Assembly: GCA_038226175.1 (NCBI GenBank)
Contig: JBBRQP010000005.1
Location: 5,388 to 69,387, forward strand
Direction of reading: 5' to 3'
DNA from: JBBRQP01 sp038226175
Lineage (GTDB): Bacteria > Cyanobacteriota > Cyanobacteriia > Gloeobacterales > Anthocerotibacteraceae
DNA: 64,000 nucleotides
Below are positions 1-7,621 of this stretch, piece after piece. Every line of letters starts with the position of its first letter. Position 1 is the first letter of the stretch. The notes beneath the pieces were generated by a model that was not told the DNA's origin, searched no databases, and saw only the letters and a program-made list of their open reading frames with translations. A program made the translations under genes and the position numbers.

Positions 1-2
1 TC

Positions 3-215
3 CTCGGTGGTGTGCTGGGTGTACTCTTTGTCAATCGCAGCCAATCTTCGGCTAACAATAGTGAAAACCTAGGTACTGAAACTTCCACTAACACTGATCA
101 AGTCCTAGATGATGCTAAACGCAGTCTCGAAGAAAAGATTACCCAACTCAATGATGCCATCGAGTCAGCCCGTGAACGGTTGATCAACCTCGAACCCAAA
201 CCCAGTGACGAGTAG
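3..215 (+). CDS. YtxH-like small membrane protein, 5' end missing
   Basis: The reading frame is open to the left edge, so the start lies outside the window. The visible part begins L-G-G-V-L-G-V-L-F-V-N-R, the end of a glycine-rich membrane segment. A polar stretch and a predicted coiled coil (DDAKRSLEEKITQLNDAIES) follow. This layout, a short glycine-rich transmembrane segment followed by an amphipathic helix, is typical of YtxH/gas-vesicle-like small stress proteins. No catalytic motif is visible. An internal GTG at 12 could be taken as a start, but the hydrophobic codons before it argue for a longer gene. Confidence 0.55.
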   Translation, partial: LGGVLGVLFVNRSQSSANNSENLGTETSTNTDQVLDDAKRSLEEKITQLNDAIESARERLINLEPKPSDE

Positions 216-225
216 CTCAGAGGCT

Positions 226-1317
226 TTACTTCGATGTCAGAAAGTGTAGAATATCGCCATCTTGCACGACATATTCTTTGCCTTCTGTCCGAAAGACACC
301 TTTCTCACGGGCTGCTGCATAGGAGCCCACCGTCACAAAATCCTGATAGGCCACGGTTTCGGCACGAATGAAGCCTTTTTCAAAATCTGAGTGAATCACG
401 CCAGCTGCTTGCGGAGCCTTGGTACCCACACCAATTGTCCAAGCTCGGACTTCTTTTTCGCCAGCCGTGAAGTAAGTAGCCAGATGGAGCAGGGCATAGG
501 TTTCGCGGATCAAGCTCACCAGTCCACCTTCTTCAACCCCAAGCGATTCTAAGAAATCCTTGCGGTCAGCGGCGGGTAATTGCACTAGTTCAGCTTCAAC
601 TTGGGCTGAGACCACCACCACACCTGCGCCCTCAGCCTGAGCGATTTTACGCACGATTTCAACTTGGGCATTACCACTGGCCAGGTCATCTTCACTGACA
701 TTAGCGGCATAGATAATTGGTTTACCGCTCAGCAAGCCCAGCGTCGCCACTAGAGTTTTTTCTTCATCACTCAAGGCTATCGTGCGTGCTGATTGGCCTT
801 CATTAAGCGATTCGAGTAAGCGTTGCAAAACATCTAACTCTAGTTGATAGGTCTTATCAGTTTTGGCTTGCTTAGCAATCTTGGCAATCCGCCGCTCGAC
901 TTGGGCTAGATCCGAGAGAATCAATTCCAAATTAATCACTTCGATATCGCGCGCTGGGTCAATTCCACCCGCCACATGAATAATATCGGGGTCTTCAAAA
1001 CAGCGCACCACATGGATTACCGCATCAACTTCGCGGATATGGGAAAGAAATTTATTGCCTAAGCCTTCGCCTTGACTTGCCCCTTCAACCAATCCAGCGA
1101 TATCTACAAATTCGATACGGGTGGGGATCACCACTTGAGTTTTGACTAATTTTTGTAATACATACATGCGTTCATCAGGCACGGCGACGGAACCGACATT
1201 AGGCTCAATCGTGCAAAAGGGAAAATTTGCCGCCTCAGCTTTTGCATTTTCGACAATGGCATTAAACAATGTCGATTTTCCTACATTCGGTAATCCAACT
1301 AAACCAGCCCGTAACAT
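226..1317 (-). CDS. ychF: Redox-regulated ATPase YchF (OBG family)
   Basis: 363 residues, the usual length of YchF/Ola1. The protein opens with the P-loop GLPNVGKST (residues 8-16), then the switch region DIAGLVEGASQGEGLGNKFL. The position of the usual NKxD guanine motif reads N-V-S-E; this loss of GTP specificity is known for YchF, which binds ATP. A TGS-type domain fills the C-terminus from about residue 280. YchF associates with ribosomes and translation factors in the cytoplasm. It starts with ATG at 1317 and is divergent from mutL. The assignment is secure. Confidence 0.97.
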   Translation of the reverse strand: MLRAGLVGLPNVGKSTLFNAIVENAKAEAANFPFCTIEPNVGSVAVPDERMYVLQKLVKTQVVIPTRIEFVDIAGLVEGASQGEGLGNKFLSHIREVDAVIHVVRCFEDPDIIHVAGGIDPARDIEVINLELILSDLAQVERRIAKIAKQAKTDKTYQLELDVLQRLLESLNEGQSARTIALSDEEKTLVATLGLLSGKPIIYAANVSEDDLASGNAQVEIVRKIAQAEGAGVVVVSAQVEAELVQLPAADRKDFLESLGVEEGGLVSLIRETYALLHLATYFTAGEKEVRAWTIGVGTKAPQAAGVIHSDFEKGFIRAETVAYQDFVTVGSYAAAREKGVFRTEGKEYVVQDGDILHFLTSK

Positions 1318-1501
1318 CTGCTACCCCGCATTGCTTGGCCTAGTATATCAGGCACACCGGGACAGTATCGGTAGATGTGTAGCGCCTAAGCTGAAAAAAT
1401 AGTCTCTGGGCTGGGTTGATTTTCCTCACACAGCAGTCATAGTCAGGGTAAGTTTTGATCAAAGAACAGTAGACTAACGGATGATTCGAGACCATTTACC
1501 C

Positions 1502-3133
1502 ATGTCCATGATCCAACTGCTGCCAGAAAGTACCCAACGCCTAATTCGGGCGGGGGAGACGATTGAGGCTGTCGCAGCAGCGGTACGGGAATTGGTGGAG
1601 AATGCCCTAGATGCCAAGGCAGACCGGATTATCGTCAATTATTGGCCGGAGCGTTGGCAAATTCAGGTTAGTGATGATGGGCAGGGCATGACGGTCACGG
1701 ACCTCGCCCAAGCCGCCCAGCGTCATACGACCAGCAAAATTTTTGCGCCAGAAGACCTCCAACAGATCACAAGTCTTGGTTTTCGTGGGGAGGCTCTTTT
1801 TGCTCTGAGTGCGGTGAGTCAGCTAGAAATTGCCTCGCGTCTAATAGGCTCAGACTTAGGGTGGAGGTTAGGCTACGATGCCTGTGGAGCGGTGATTTCT
1901 CAAGAACCCTGTGGTTTGGCTGTGGGCACTGTGGTAACGGTTCGTGACCTATTTGGACGTTTACCAGTGCGCCGTCAGATGCTCAATCTGCGTCAAGAGA
2001 GTCGGGCCGTGCAGCAAATTTTTAAACGGTTTGCGCTAGCACGCTCGGATGTGACTTTGCAGCTGATCATCAATGACCGCTCACGTTTATTTTTTCCGGC
2101 AGTGACCAGTTTGGCACGAAGGCTCAGTCAAGTTTTGGGTATATCAGAGACGGATTTACGCACAGCGACCCACGATATCGCGCCCTATCACTTAGAGTTG
2201 GTATTGGGATTACCAGACCGTCTTAGTCGTGCTCGTGCCGATGGCCTATTTATGGCGATCAATGGGCGGCTTGTTGATGATACAGATTTGCTTTTGGTAC
2301 TACAACAAAGTTTTCAGCGCACGTTACCCAAAAACCGTCACCCGATTGCCCTTGGTCATTGGCACTTACCGCCAGAAATTATTGATTGGAATCGCCATCC
2401 CGCCAAACAGCAGGTGCATCTAGGTAATCGCCCACACCTAGAGTCAATCTTGCGTCAGACTGTAGCGGTTGCTTTACAAGGACTAGCACCGCGTCCGCAG
2501 CCAGAGTTATTTCGGGTTGCCGAAGAACGGGCAACTTACCGCGTTGAGAGTAATTTATTTGGCCTCAAAGCACTCAGTCAAGTCCAAGATACCTATATTC
2601 TCGCCGAACACCCCGATGGTCTGTGGCTAGTCGAGCAGCATGTGTGTCATGAACGGGTGTTATTTGAGCAGCTAAGCCAGCGTTGGCAAATTGTCGAAGC
2701 TCCGATCCAAGTGGTGGCAAATCTACGACCCGCCCAGGTCGAAAACCTAGAACACTTAGGCTTAGATATCGAAGTTTTTGGCGAAGGGCTTTGGGCGGTG
2801 CGTTCGTTACCAGAATTTTTGGTGAGTCATGCTAATCCGTCGCTTGTCTTATGGGAGTTGAGCCAACAGCCTGATCTGGAGGCGGCAAAAGTTACCTTAG
2901 CTTGTCGTACTGCGATCAAAAACGGTACGCCGATCACCCTCGACTGGGCGCAGGACTTGCTCAATCAATGGCAAACCACGACCAATCCCCATACTTGTCC
3001 CCATGGTCGCCCGATTTACCTTGCCCTGAGTAGTCAAGATCTCGGACACTACTTTCGCCGTCGTTACCAGATTTGTGATAACTCAGACCAAGCCCTGCGC
3101 GAACGTTTGTCTGACCGCTTTGAGAAACCTTGA
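1502..3133 (+). CDS. mutL: DNA mismatch repair protein MutL
   Basis: GHKL ATPase that couples mismatch recognition by MutS to strand excision. The N-terminal motifs are intact: RELVENALDA, DDGQGM and SLGFRGEAL. The C-terminal dimerisation domain holds EQHVCHERVLFE, which corresponds to the DQHAxxExxxxE metal site of endonuclease-type MutL but has E for D and V for A, plus LACRTAIK and CPHGRP. The E variant may be common in cyanobacteria; I cannot check this. The family N-terminus (M-I-Q-L-L-P) fits ATG 1502 or 1508 better than the upstream in-frame ATG at 1481. No strong ribosome binding site separates these choices. Confidence 0.95.
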   Translation: MSMIQLLPESTQRLIRAGETIEAVAAAVRELVENALDAKADRIIVNYWPERWQIQVSDDGQGMTVTDLAQAAQRHTTSKIFAPEDLQQITSLGFRGEALFALSAVSQLEIASRLIGSDLGWRLGYDACGAVISQEPCGLAVGTVVTVRDLFGRLPVRRQMLNLRQESRAVQQIFKRFALARSDVTLQLIINDRSRLFFPAVTSLARRLSQVLGISETDLRTATHDIAPYHLELVLGLPDRLSRARADGLFMAINGRLVDDTDLLLVLQQSFQRTLPKNRHPIALGHWHLPPEIIDWNRHPAKQQVHLGNRPHLESILRQTVAVALQGLAPRPQPELFRVAEERATYRVESNLFGLKALSQVQDTYILAEHPDGLWLVEQHVCHERVLFEQLSQRWQIVEAPIQVVANLRPAQVENLEHLGLDIEVFGEGLWAVRSLPEFLVSHANPSLVLWELSQQPDLEAAKVTLACRTAIKNGTPITLDWAQDLLNQWQTTTNPHTCPHGRPIYLALSSQDLGHYFRRRYQICDNSDQALRERLSDRFEKP

Positions 3134-3310
3134 GCAGCTCACTCTTTTTTCGTTTTCAATTGCTCTAACCATCCTTGCCTAGTATGTTTTCACATATTGT
3201 TAATGCCCTTGCAAACAACACAGTTTTCTGAATGCAGCCTGACTTCATCTCGAACGTCGCCACACAAGACTTTTAAGCTAAAGTTAAAACATGTAAACTT
3301 TTGTGACGTT

Positions 3311-4066
3311 ATGCCCATTTGGTTGCTGCTAGTTCTGTTATGCGTGTGGCCTGTTCAGGCAAAAGAAGTTGTTTTACCACAACCGCCCCAACCGATTGTC
3401 GATTTGATGGGGAGCATTGAGCTGCGCTACCAAACCGAACTCACCCAAAAAATTGCCCAACTAGAGCGTGAGCAGCACTGGCAAGTCCGCATCCTAGTCC
3501 AAAAAGATGACATTCCTGGTAAGCAGATCAAAACTTACTGGGGACTTAATGAACGCTCAATCTTAATCGTAGTCAATCTCAAAAAACGTAATCCCTTATT
3601 TTTTAATGTTGGTGATGCAGCTTACCAGAAATTACCCCGATTTTTTTGGCGTGAACTGCAAGCACGCTATGGTAACCAGTTTTATATCGGCGAACACGGA
3701 CGCGGTGAAGCTCTCGTCCAAACTATCGGCGCAATTACCGAGTCGCTCCACGAGGGCGGACGGGCGACCGTACCTGGTCTACCGCGAGAACATTGGATTT
3801 TGACCTTCATTTCTAGTGCTCTAGGCGGTTTGGTGCTGGGCTTTGCCTGTCATCCCCGTGAAGGCAATCCCGTTTGGTATTGGCAGGGAATTTTCTTTTC
3901 GGCACCCCTCTGGGCGATTTTGTTTGTGATTTTTGGCCTGGGCGTGGTTGTGATTCGCACCAATGACCCGATTCCCGTCCTCGAAAATAGTGGCGGTTTT
4001 ATCGCAGCGGCCTTGATTGCCTTTTTGATTCCCACACCCAAACGCGCTAAGCTCGACTTTCCCTAA
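3311..4066 (+). CDS. TPM-domain (Psb32-like) membrane protein
   Basis: The start is set at ATG 3311 because it begins a clear signal peptide (MPIWLLLVLLCVWPVQA); the frame is open upstream to 3197 but that stretch looks non-coding. The mature part is a TPM fold (QLEREQHWQVRILVQKD, NERSILIVVN), and the C-terminus has two hydrophobic segments (ILTFISSALGGLVLGFA and LWAILFVIFGLGVVVI). In cyanobacteria and plants, TPM proteins of the Psb32/TLP18.3 type act on the lumenal side in photosystem II repair. That role here is inferred from the family only. Confidence 0.75.
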   Translation: MPIWLLLVLLCVWPVQAKEVVLPQPPQPIVDLMGSIELRYQTELTQKIAQLEREQHWQVRILVQKDDIPGKQIKTYWGLNERSILIVVNLKKRNPLFFNVGDAAYQKLPRFFWRELQARYGNQFYIGEHGRGEALVQTIGAITESLHEGGRATVPGLPREHWILTFISSALGGLVLGFACHPREGNPVWYWQGIFFSAPLWAILFVIFGLGVVVIRTNDPIPVLENSGGFIAAALIAFLIPTPKRAKLDFP

Positions 4067-4146
4067 AAACTCTTAAGAAGTTGTGTGTTAGGCCAAGACT
4101 AGGCAGTGCTTCTCGTAAAATAAAGACGCTCCACTGGCGCTCACCC

Positions 4147-5430
4147 ATGCAGACACAGATTCAGCACATTCATGCTCGTGAAATTTTAGACTCGCGTGGT
4201 CGACCGACCCTCGAAGCCGAAGTGACCCTTGCCTCGGGCATTATGGGTCGAGCAGCCGTGCCAAGTGGTGCTTCAACGGGGAGTTTTGAGGCCCATGAGT
4301 TGCGTGATGACGATCAGCATCGCTATCGGGGCTTAGGTGTACTCAATGCGGTAGAGAATATTCATCAAGTTATTACTCCAGCAGTGATCGGCATGGACGC
4401 CCTTAATCAAAATGCCCTAGACCGCAAAATGTTAGAACTTGATGGTTCTGCTAACAAAACTAACTTGGGTGCCAATGCTATTTTGGCTGTCTCGATGGCG
4501 GCAGCTCAGGCGATGGCCTTAGAATTGCGCTTGCCTCTCTATCGCTATCTGGGCGGACCTTTGGCGAATGTGCTGCCTGTGCCCCTGATGAATGTCCTCA
4601 ATGGCGGCGCCCACGCTGATAATAACGTTGATATCCAAGAATTTATGATTGTCCCCGTCGGAGCTAGTAGTTTCCGTGAAGCCCTACGTTGGGGTGCTGA
4701 GATCTTTGCGGTGCTCAAAGGTGTACTCAAGAGCCAAGGTTTGAATACTGCCGTCGGTGATGAAGGCGGCTTTGCACCCAATGTCACCTCTAACGAAGCT
4801 GCGCTACAGCTCTTGATGAGCGCCATTGAAAAAGCTGGCTATCAACCGGGCAGCCAAATTGCACTGGCACTAGATGTTGCGAGTAATGAATTGTATAAAG
4901 ATGGCGCTTATCACATTGATGGTAAGGTTTTGAGTGCGCAAGAACTAGTCAACTTTTATGGCGATTGGGTCAGCCGTTATCCGATTATTTCCATTGAAGA
5001 TGGGTTAGCCGAAGATGACTGGACAGGTTGGCATACCTTGACCACACAGCTCGGCGATAAAGTGCAACTCGTGGGCGATGATCTTTTTGTGACTAATCCG
5101 ATTCGCTTACAAAAGGGGATTAACGAACAAACGGCTAATGCAATTTTAATTAAAGTGAATCAAATCGGCTCTCTGACAGAGACGCTCCAAACGATTGCCC
5201 TAGCCCAAACCTGCGGTTATCGCACAGTCATCTCGCATCGCTCTGGCGAAACAGAAGATACATTTATTGCTGATTTGGCTGTTGCAACCCGCAGTGGTCA
5301 GATCAAAACAGGCTCTCTGTGTCGCTCAGAACGCATCGCCAAATACAACCAGTTACTGCGCATCGAAGAACAATTAGGAGCTAGTGCAGTTTATTTGGGT
5401 AAGGGAGCTTTTGCGATACCAAATAAATAA
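4147..5430 (+). CDS. eno: Enolase
   Basis: Converts 2-phosphoglycerate to phosphoenolpyruvate in the cytoplasm. ATG 4147 gives 427 residues and the family N-terminus (IQHIHAREILDSRGRPT); a longer TTG-started frame from 4081 has no family counterpart. Visible sites include SGASTG (Mg-binding loop), GDEGGFAP with the catalytic glutamate, SIEDGLAEDDW, GDDLFVTN, LIKVNQIGSLTE and SHRSGETED. The sequence is full length and undamaged. A stem-loop follows immediately after the stop. Confidence 0.98.
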   Translation: MQTQIQHIHAREILDSRGRPTLEAEVTLASGIMGRAAVPSGASTGSFEAHELRDDDQHRYRGLGVLNAVENIHQVITPAVIGMDALNQNALDRKMLELDGSANKTNLGANAILAVSMAAAQAMALELRLPLYRYLGGPLANVLPVPLMNVLNGGAHADNNVDIQEFMIVPVGASSFREALRWGAEIFAVLKGVLKSQGLNTAVGDEGGFAPNVTSNEAALQLLMSAIEKAGYQPGSQIALALDVASNELYKDGAYHIDGKVLSAQELVNFYGDWVSRYPIISIEDGLAEDDWTGWHTLTTQLGDKVQLVGDDLFVTNPIRLQKGINEQTANAILIKVNQIGSLTETLQTIALAQTCGYRTVISHRSGETEDTFIADLAVATRSGQIKTGSLCRSERIAKYNQLLRIEEQLGASAVYLGKGAFAIPNK

Positions 5431-5447
5431 CCCCTCTCACAGAGGGG
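5431..5447. terminator. Stem-loop between eno and the CTDH gene
   Basis: CCCCTCT, a CAC loop, then AGAGGGG: a perfect 7-bp stem between two convergent genes. On the minus strand it is followed by a T-rich run (TTATTTATTT), so it best serves the CTDH transcript and may act for both. Confidence 0.7.
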
Positions 5448-5458
5448 TAAAACTAATG

Positions 5459-5830
5459 TCAAGTAGGCGTAGGTAAACCTCTTGGATAAACCTCAGTCGG
5501 TGACGTCAGTAAGCGAACCTTAAGACAGGCAATCAATCCTTTTTCGAGACGGATTTCCCAGGCTACATTAACCCAAAAAGCCGGACAACGAACGCGTCCT
5601 ACGGTTACAACGCGATCCCCAATTTGTTTGGTTTGCTGAGGATGAAGCATCATACCTACACTCTTTTGAGTCAAGTACTCTGTGATTTCTAAACGACCGC
5701 GCGCTGACTCATTAAAGGGAGCTAGTAACAGTCCATCTTCTGTAAAAAGTGTGGCAGCCTGACCATATTCCTGACGGTTAATTGCCTGAAAATAGGCATT
5801 TACCACAGTCTGAGAGGTGATTTCGCGCAT
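5459..5830 (-). CDS. OCP C-terminal domain homologue (CTDH), carotenoid carrier
   Basis: 123 residues of NTF2-like fold matching the C-terminal domain of the orange carotenoid protein (OCP): TVVNAYFQAINR, LFTEDGLLLAPF, VNVAWEIRLEKG and VRLLTSPTEV. The tyrosine in NAYF and the tryptophan in VAWEI sit where OCP Tyr201 and Trp288 contact the carotenoid carbonyl. Cys102 lies at the place of the cysteine that forms the dimer disulfide in the Anabaena CTDH. Known CTDHs bind and deliver carotenoid to the N-terminal-type partner. It is the second gene of a two-gene operon, 13 bp after the HCP stop. The gene has its own start and stop, so it is not an OCP fragment. Confidence 0.9.
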   Translation of the reverse strand: MREITSQTVVNAYFQAINRQEYGQAATLFTEDGLLLAPFNESARGRLEITEYLTQKSVGMMLHPQQTKQIGDRVVTVGRVRCPAFWVNVAWEIRLEKGLIACLKVRLLTSPTEVYPRGLPTPT

Positions 5831-5843
5831 AGTTTAATTCCAG

Positions 5844-6395
5844 TTAGGAGTGTTTACCCATTTGCTCGGCGACATGACGCAAGAAAGTAATTTGATACTC
5901 AAAGTCTAAGCCTTGAATTGCGGTTAAAGACTTTTGTCCAAGTTCAGGCAATTGGTAATCACCTGGGATACCAATCACATTGGTGCCCATACGTGCGGCA
6001 ATTAAAAACCAAATTGCTAGTTTGTTGTTCTCGGTTTGGCAGGCATATTCACGGCTGAGGCTAGTGTCATCACCCCGGACAATAGCTCTTTGAGCCTCAA
6101 GTTGAGCATCACCTTGAGCAAGCGCATCAAATTCGCTAAAGAAAGTTTTGAGGGTATCAACATTAGCGGTACCAAGAGCCGCAGGTGTCACAGAACTACC
6201 CATGGCTTTGTAGACAAAATAAAGAACTGCGAGCTTTTCATCCACAGTTAATCCAGCAAATTGATCTTCAACCGCTTGACCATCGCCGAGGCGGACTTTA
6301 TTAGGTTCTTTATTATCCATCAATTGATCAACAATGTCAGAGATCTCAGTGGTGGTCAGTACGGCTGTCTTGGGCGTATCTTCGGTAGGTGACAT
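5844..6395 (-). CDS. Helical carotenoid protein (HCP), OCP N-terminal-domain homologue
   Basis: 183 residues of all-helical OCP N-terminal fold. Matching stretches are LAVLYFVYKAMG, NNKLAIWFLIAARMG, IGIPGDYQLPELG and QITFLRHVAEQMG. Tyr62, Trp129 and Arg173 align with OCP Tyr44, Trp110 and Arg155, which hold the carotenoid and touch the phycobilisome or the C-terminal domain. The first ~35 residues are an extension not found in OCP. HCPs are soluble carotenoproteins, some of which quench singlet oxygen or phycobilisomes. The downstream CTDH is the natural carotenoid donor, so the pair likely works as a split OCP-like module. Which HCP clade it belongs to cannot be told here. Confidence 0.92.
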   Translation of the reverse strand: MSPTEDTPKTAVLTTTEISDIVDQLMDNKEPNKVRLGDGQAVEDQFAGLTVDEKLAVLYFVYKAMGSSVTPAALGTANVDTLKTFFSEFDALAQGDAQLEAQRAIVRGDDTSLSREYACQTENNKLAIWFLIAARMGTNVIGIPGDYQLPELGQKSLTAIQGLDFEYQITFLRHVAEQMGKHS

Positions 6396-6478
6396 GATGT
6401 TTCTCGCGCGTGACTATTAGCTTAAATTTAAAATGTTAGATGACGCTCTCCTTCTATCTAAGGACAGATTTAGTTAGT

Positions 6479-7321
6479 TTACTTAGCAGAATCAAGCTGT
6501 TCACTGCCTAAAACAGCATTATATTGTTCACCAAAAAGCAGAGAGACGGCACTGAGCTTAAGCCATAGCAAGACAACAATTAGAGCGCCGATACTGCCAT
6601 AGGTCTGATTAAAGTTACCAAAGTAAGTAATATATAAACTAAATAGAAATGATGCAGCAAGCCACAGCACGCTCCCTAACAATGCACCGGGCAAAATAGG
6701 AATCTTAGTCGAGCGCTCAGCCGAACCAAAGCGATAAATCAGCGCAAATCCAGCTGTCACAAGTGCTAAAGCCAACGGCCACTGTAACCAGTTCCAAATC
6801 ATAAGCACACCAGCTTCTAGGGCTAAACGACTCCCGATTTGACGTAAGAGATTACCGCTGATAAAAATGGCTAAACAGGCTCCAACAAGTAGCACTACCG
6901 TAGTAATAAACAAACCAATCGCAATAAGTTTACTCAACCAAAAAGGCCGCTGTTTAGCAACTTCAATACCGTGTATCGCATCTAGGGCTTCCATGGCCGT
7001 ACTGAGGGTACCCGATGCAATCCAAAGCGTACCGATAATACTTAGTGAGAAGAGACTATTATTTTCACTAAAGGCAACTTGGCGTAAGGGTATTTGTAAA
7101 ATATCCATCACGTCTTTGGGCAAGATATTACCAAGATTAGTCACTAAGCTAGTGAAGGTCTCTTGAGCCGAACCAAATAAGCCAATTGCCGTGGCAGCCA
7201 CCAGTAATGCCGGAAACAGGGACAAGATTAAATTAAAAGCCATCTCTTCGGCTAAGCCCGGTAAGCGATTGCTGAGGGCTCGTTGTCCTGATTTCCAAAG
7301 TGCTGCTACCGAAAAATTCAT
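6479..7321 (-). CDS. YihY/UPF0761 family inner-membrane protein
   Basis: 280 residues with about six hydrophobic segments. The family hallmarks are the N-terminal GLAEEMAFNLILSLFPALLV stretch, which leads straight into the first membrane helix, SIIGTLWIASGTLSTAMEAL in the middle, and PGALLGSVLWLAASFLFSLYI near the end. The family (once mis-called ribonuclease BN) has no settled function. It sits upstream of the HCP-CTDH operon on the same strand with an 80-bp gap, so cotranscription is possible but not shown. Confidence 0.85.
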   Translation of the reverse strand: MNFSVAALWKSGQRALSNRLPGLAEEMAFNLILSLFPALLVAATAIGLFGSAQETFTSLVTNLGNILPKDVMDILQIPLRQVAFSENNSLFSLSIIGTLWIASGTLSTAMEALDAIHGIEVAKQRPFWLSKLIAIGLFITTVVLLVGACLAIFISGNLLRQIGSRLALEAGVLMIWNWLQWPLALALVTAGFALIYRFGSAERSTKIPILPGALLGSVLWLAASFLFSLYITYFGNFNQTYGSIGALIVVLLWLKLSAVSLLFGEQYNAVLGSEQLDSAK

Positions 7322-7485
7322 GGCTCAGTCCCAATGTTAGTTATCAGCTTATATAAGTTAAATATGGTAGACATCTTTCGTGGGAGATAGAAGAGACCTC
7401 CATCCCTGTCAATAAGGGATGAAGCCTAGTTAATCAAGTGTTGAAATGCTGGAGTTATTATCTTTGCGCTTAAGTAGTCGGCTCT

Positions 7486-7547
7486 CCAAGGCTGGGATAG
7501 GGGAAAACAAGCAAGATGTTTTCTAGTTTTAGCTCCCCAGCCTTAGG
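7486..7547. repeat. Palindromic element in the gap before the repeat-protein gene
   Basis: CCAAGGCTGGG (7486-7496) pairs, with one bulged position, with CCCAGCCTTAGG (7536-7547). The right arm and the bases before it read GTTTTAGCTCCCCA, which also occurs at the right end of the 138-bp element at 43.7 kb. This suggests one repeat family. The rest of the 7322-7621 gap holds a small CATCCCT/AGGGATG hairpin and a terminator; no gene is visible. Confidence 0.5.
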
Positions 7548-7565
7548 GCTTAGTAGGCTTTTCAC

Positions 7566-7603
7566 CGCAAAAAGGGCGGCCTCTGACGAATAGAGACCGC
7601 CCT
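7566..7603 (-). terminator. Rho-independent terminator of the 943-residue repeat-protein gene
   Basis: On the minus strand AGGGCGGTCTCT, a 7-nt loop and AGAGGCCGCCCT form a 12-bp stem with one mismatch, followed by TTTTTGCG. It lies 19 bp beyond the stop codon at 7622. Confidence 0.85.
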
Positions 7604-7621
7604 GACCAAGGTTAGGTTTGT

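Noticed and set aside
2229..2423. Alternative frame inside mutL
   Set aside because: Overlaps a strongly conserved gene and has no matching pattern of its own.
5459..6395. A frameshifted full-length OCP rather than two genes
   Set aside because: Each half has its own start and stop, the HCP carries an extra N-terminus, and there is no OCP linker.
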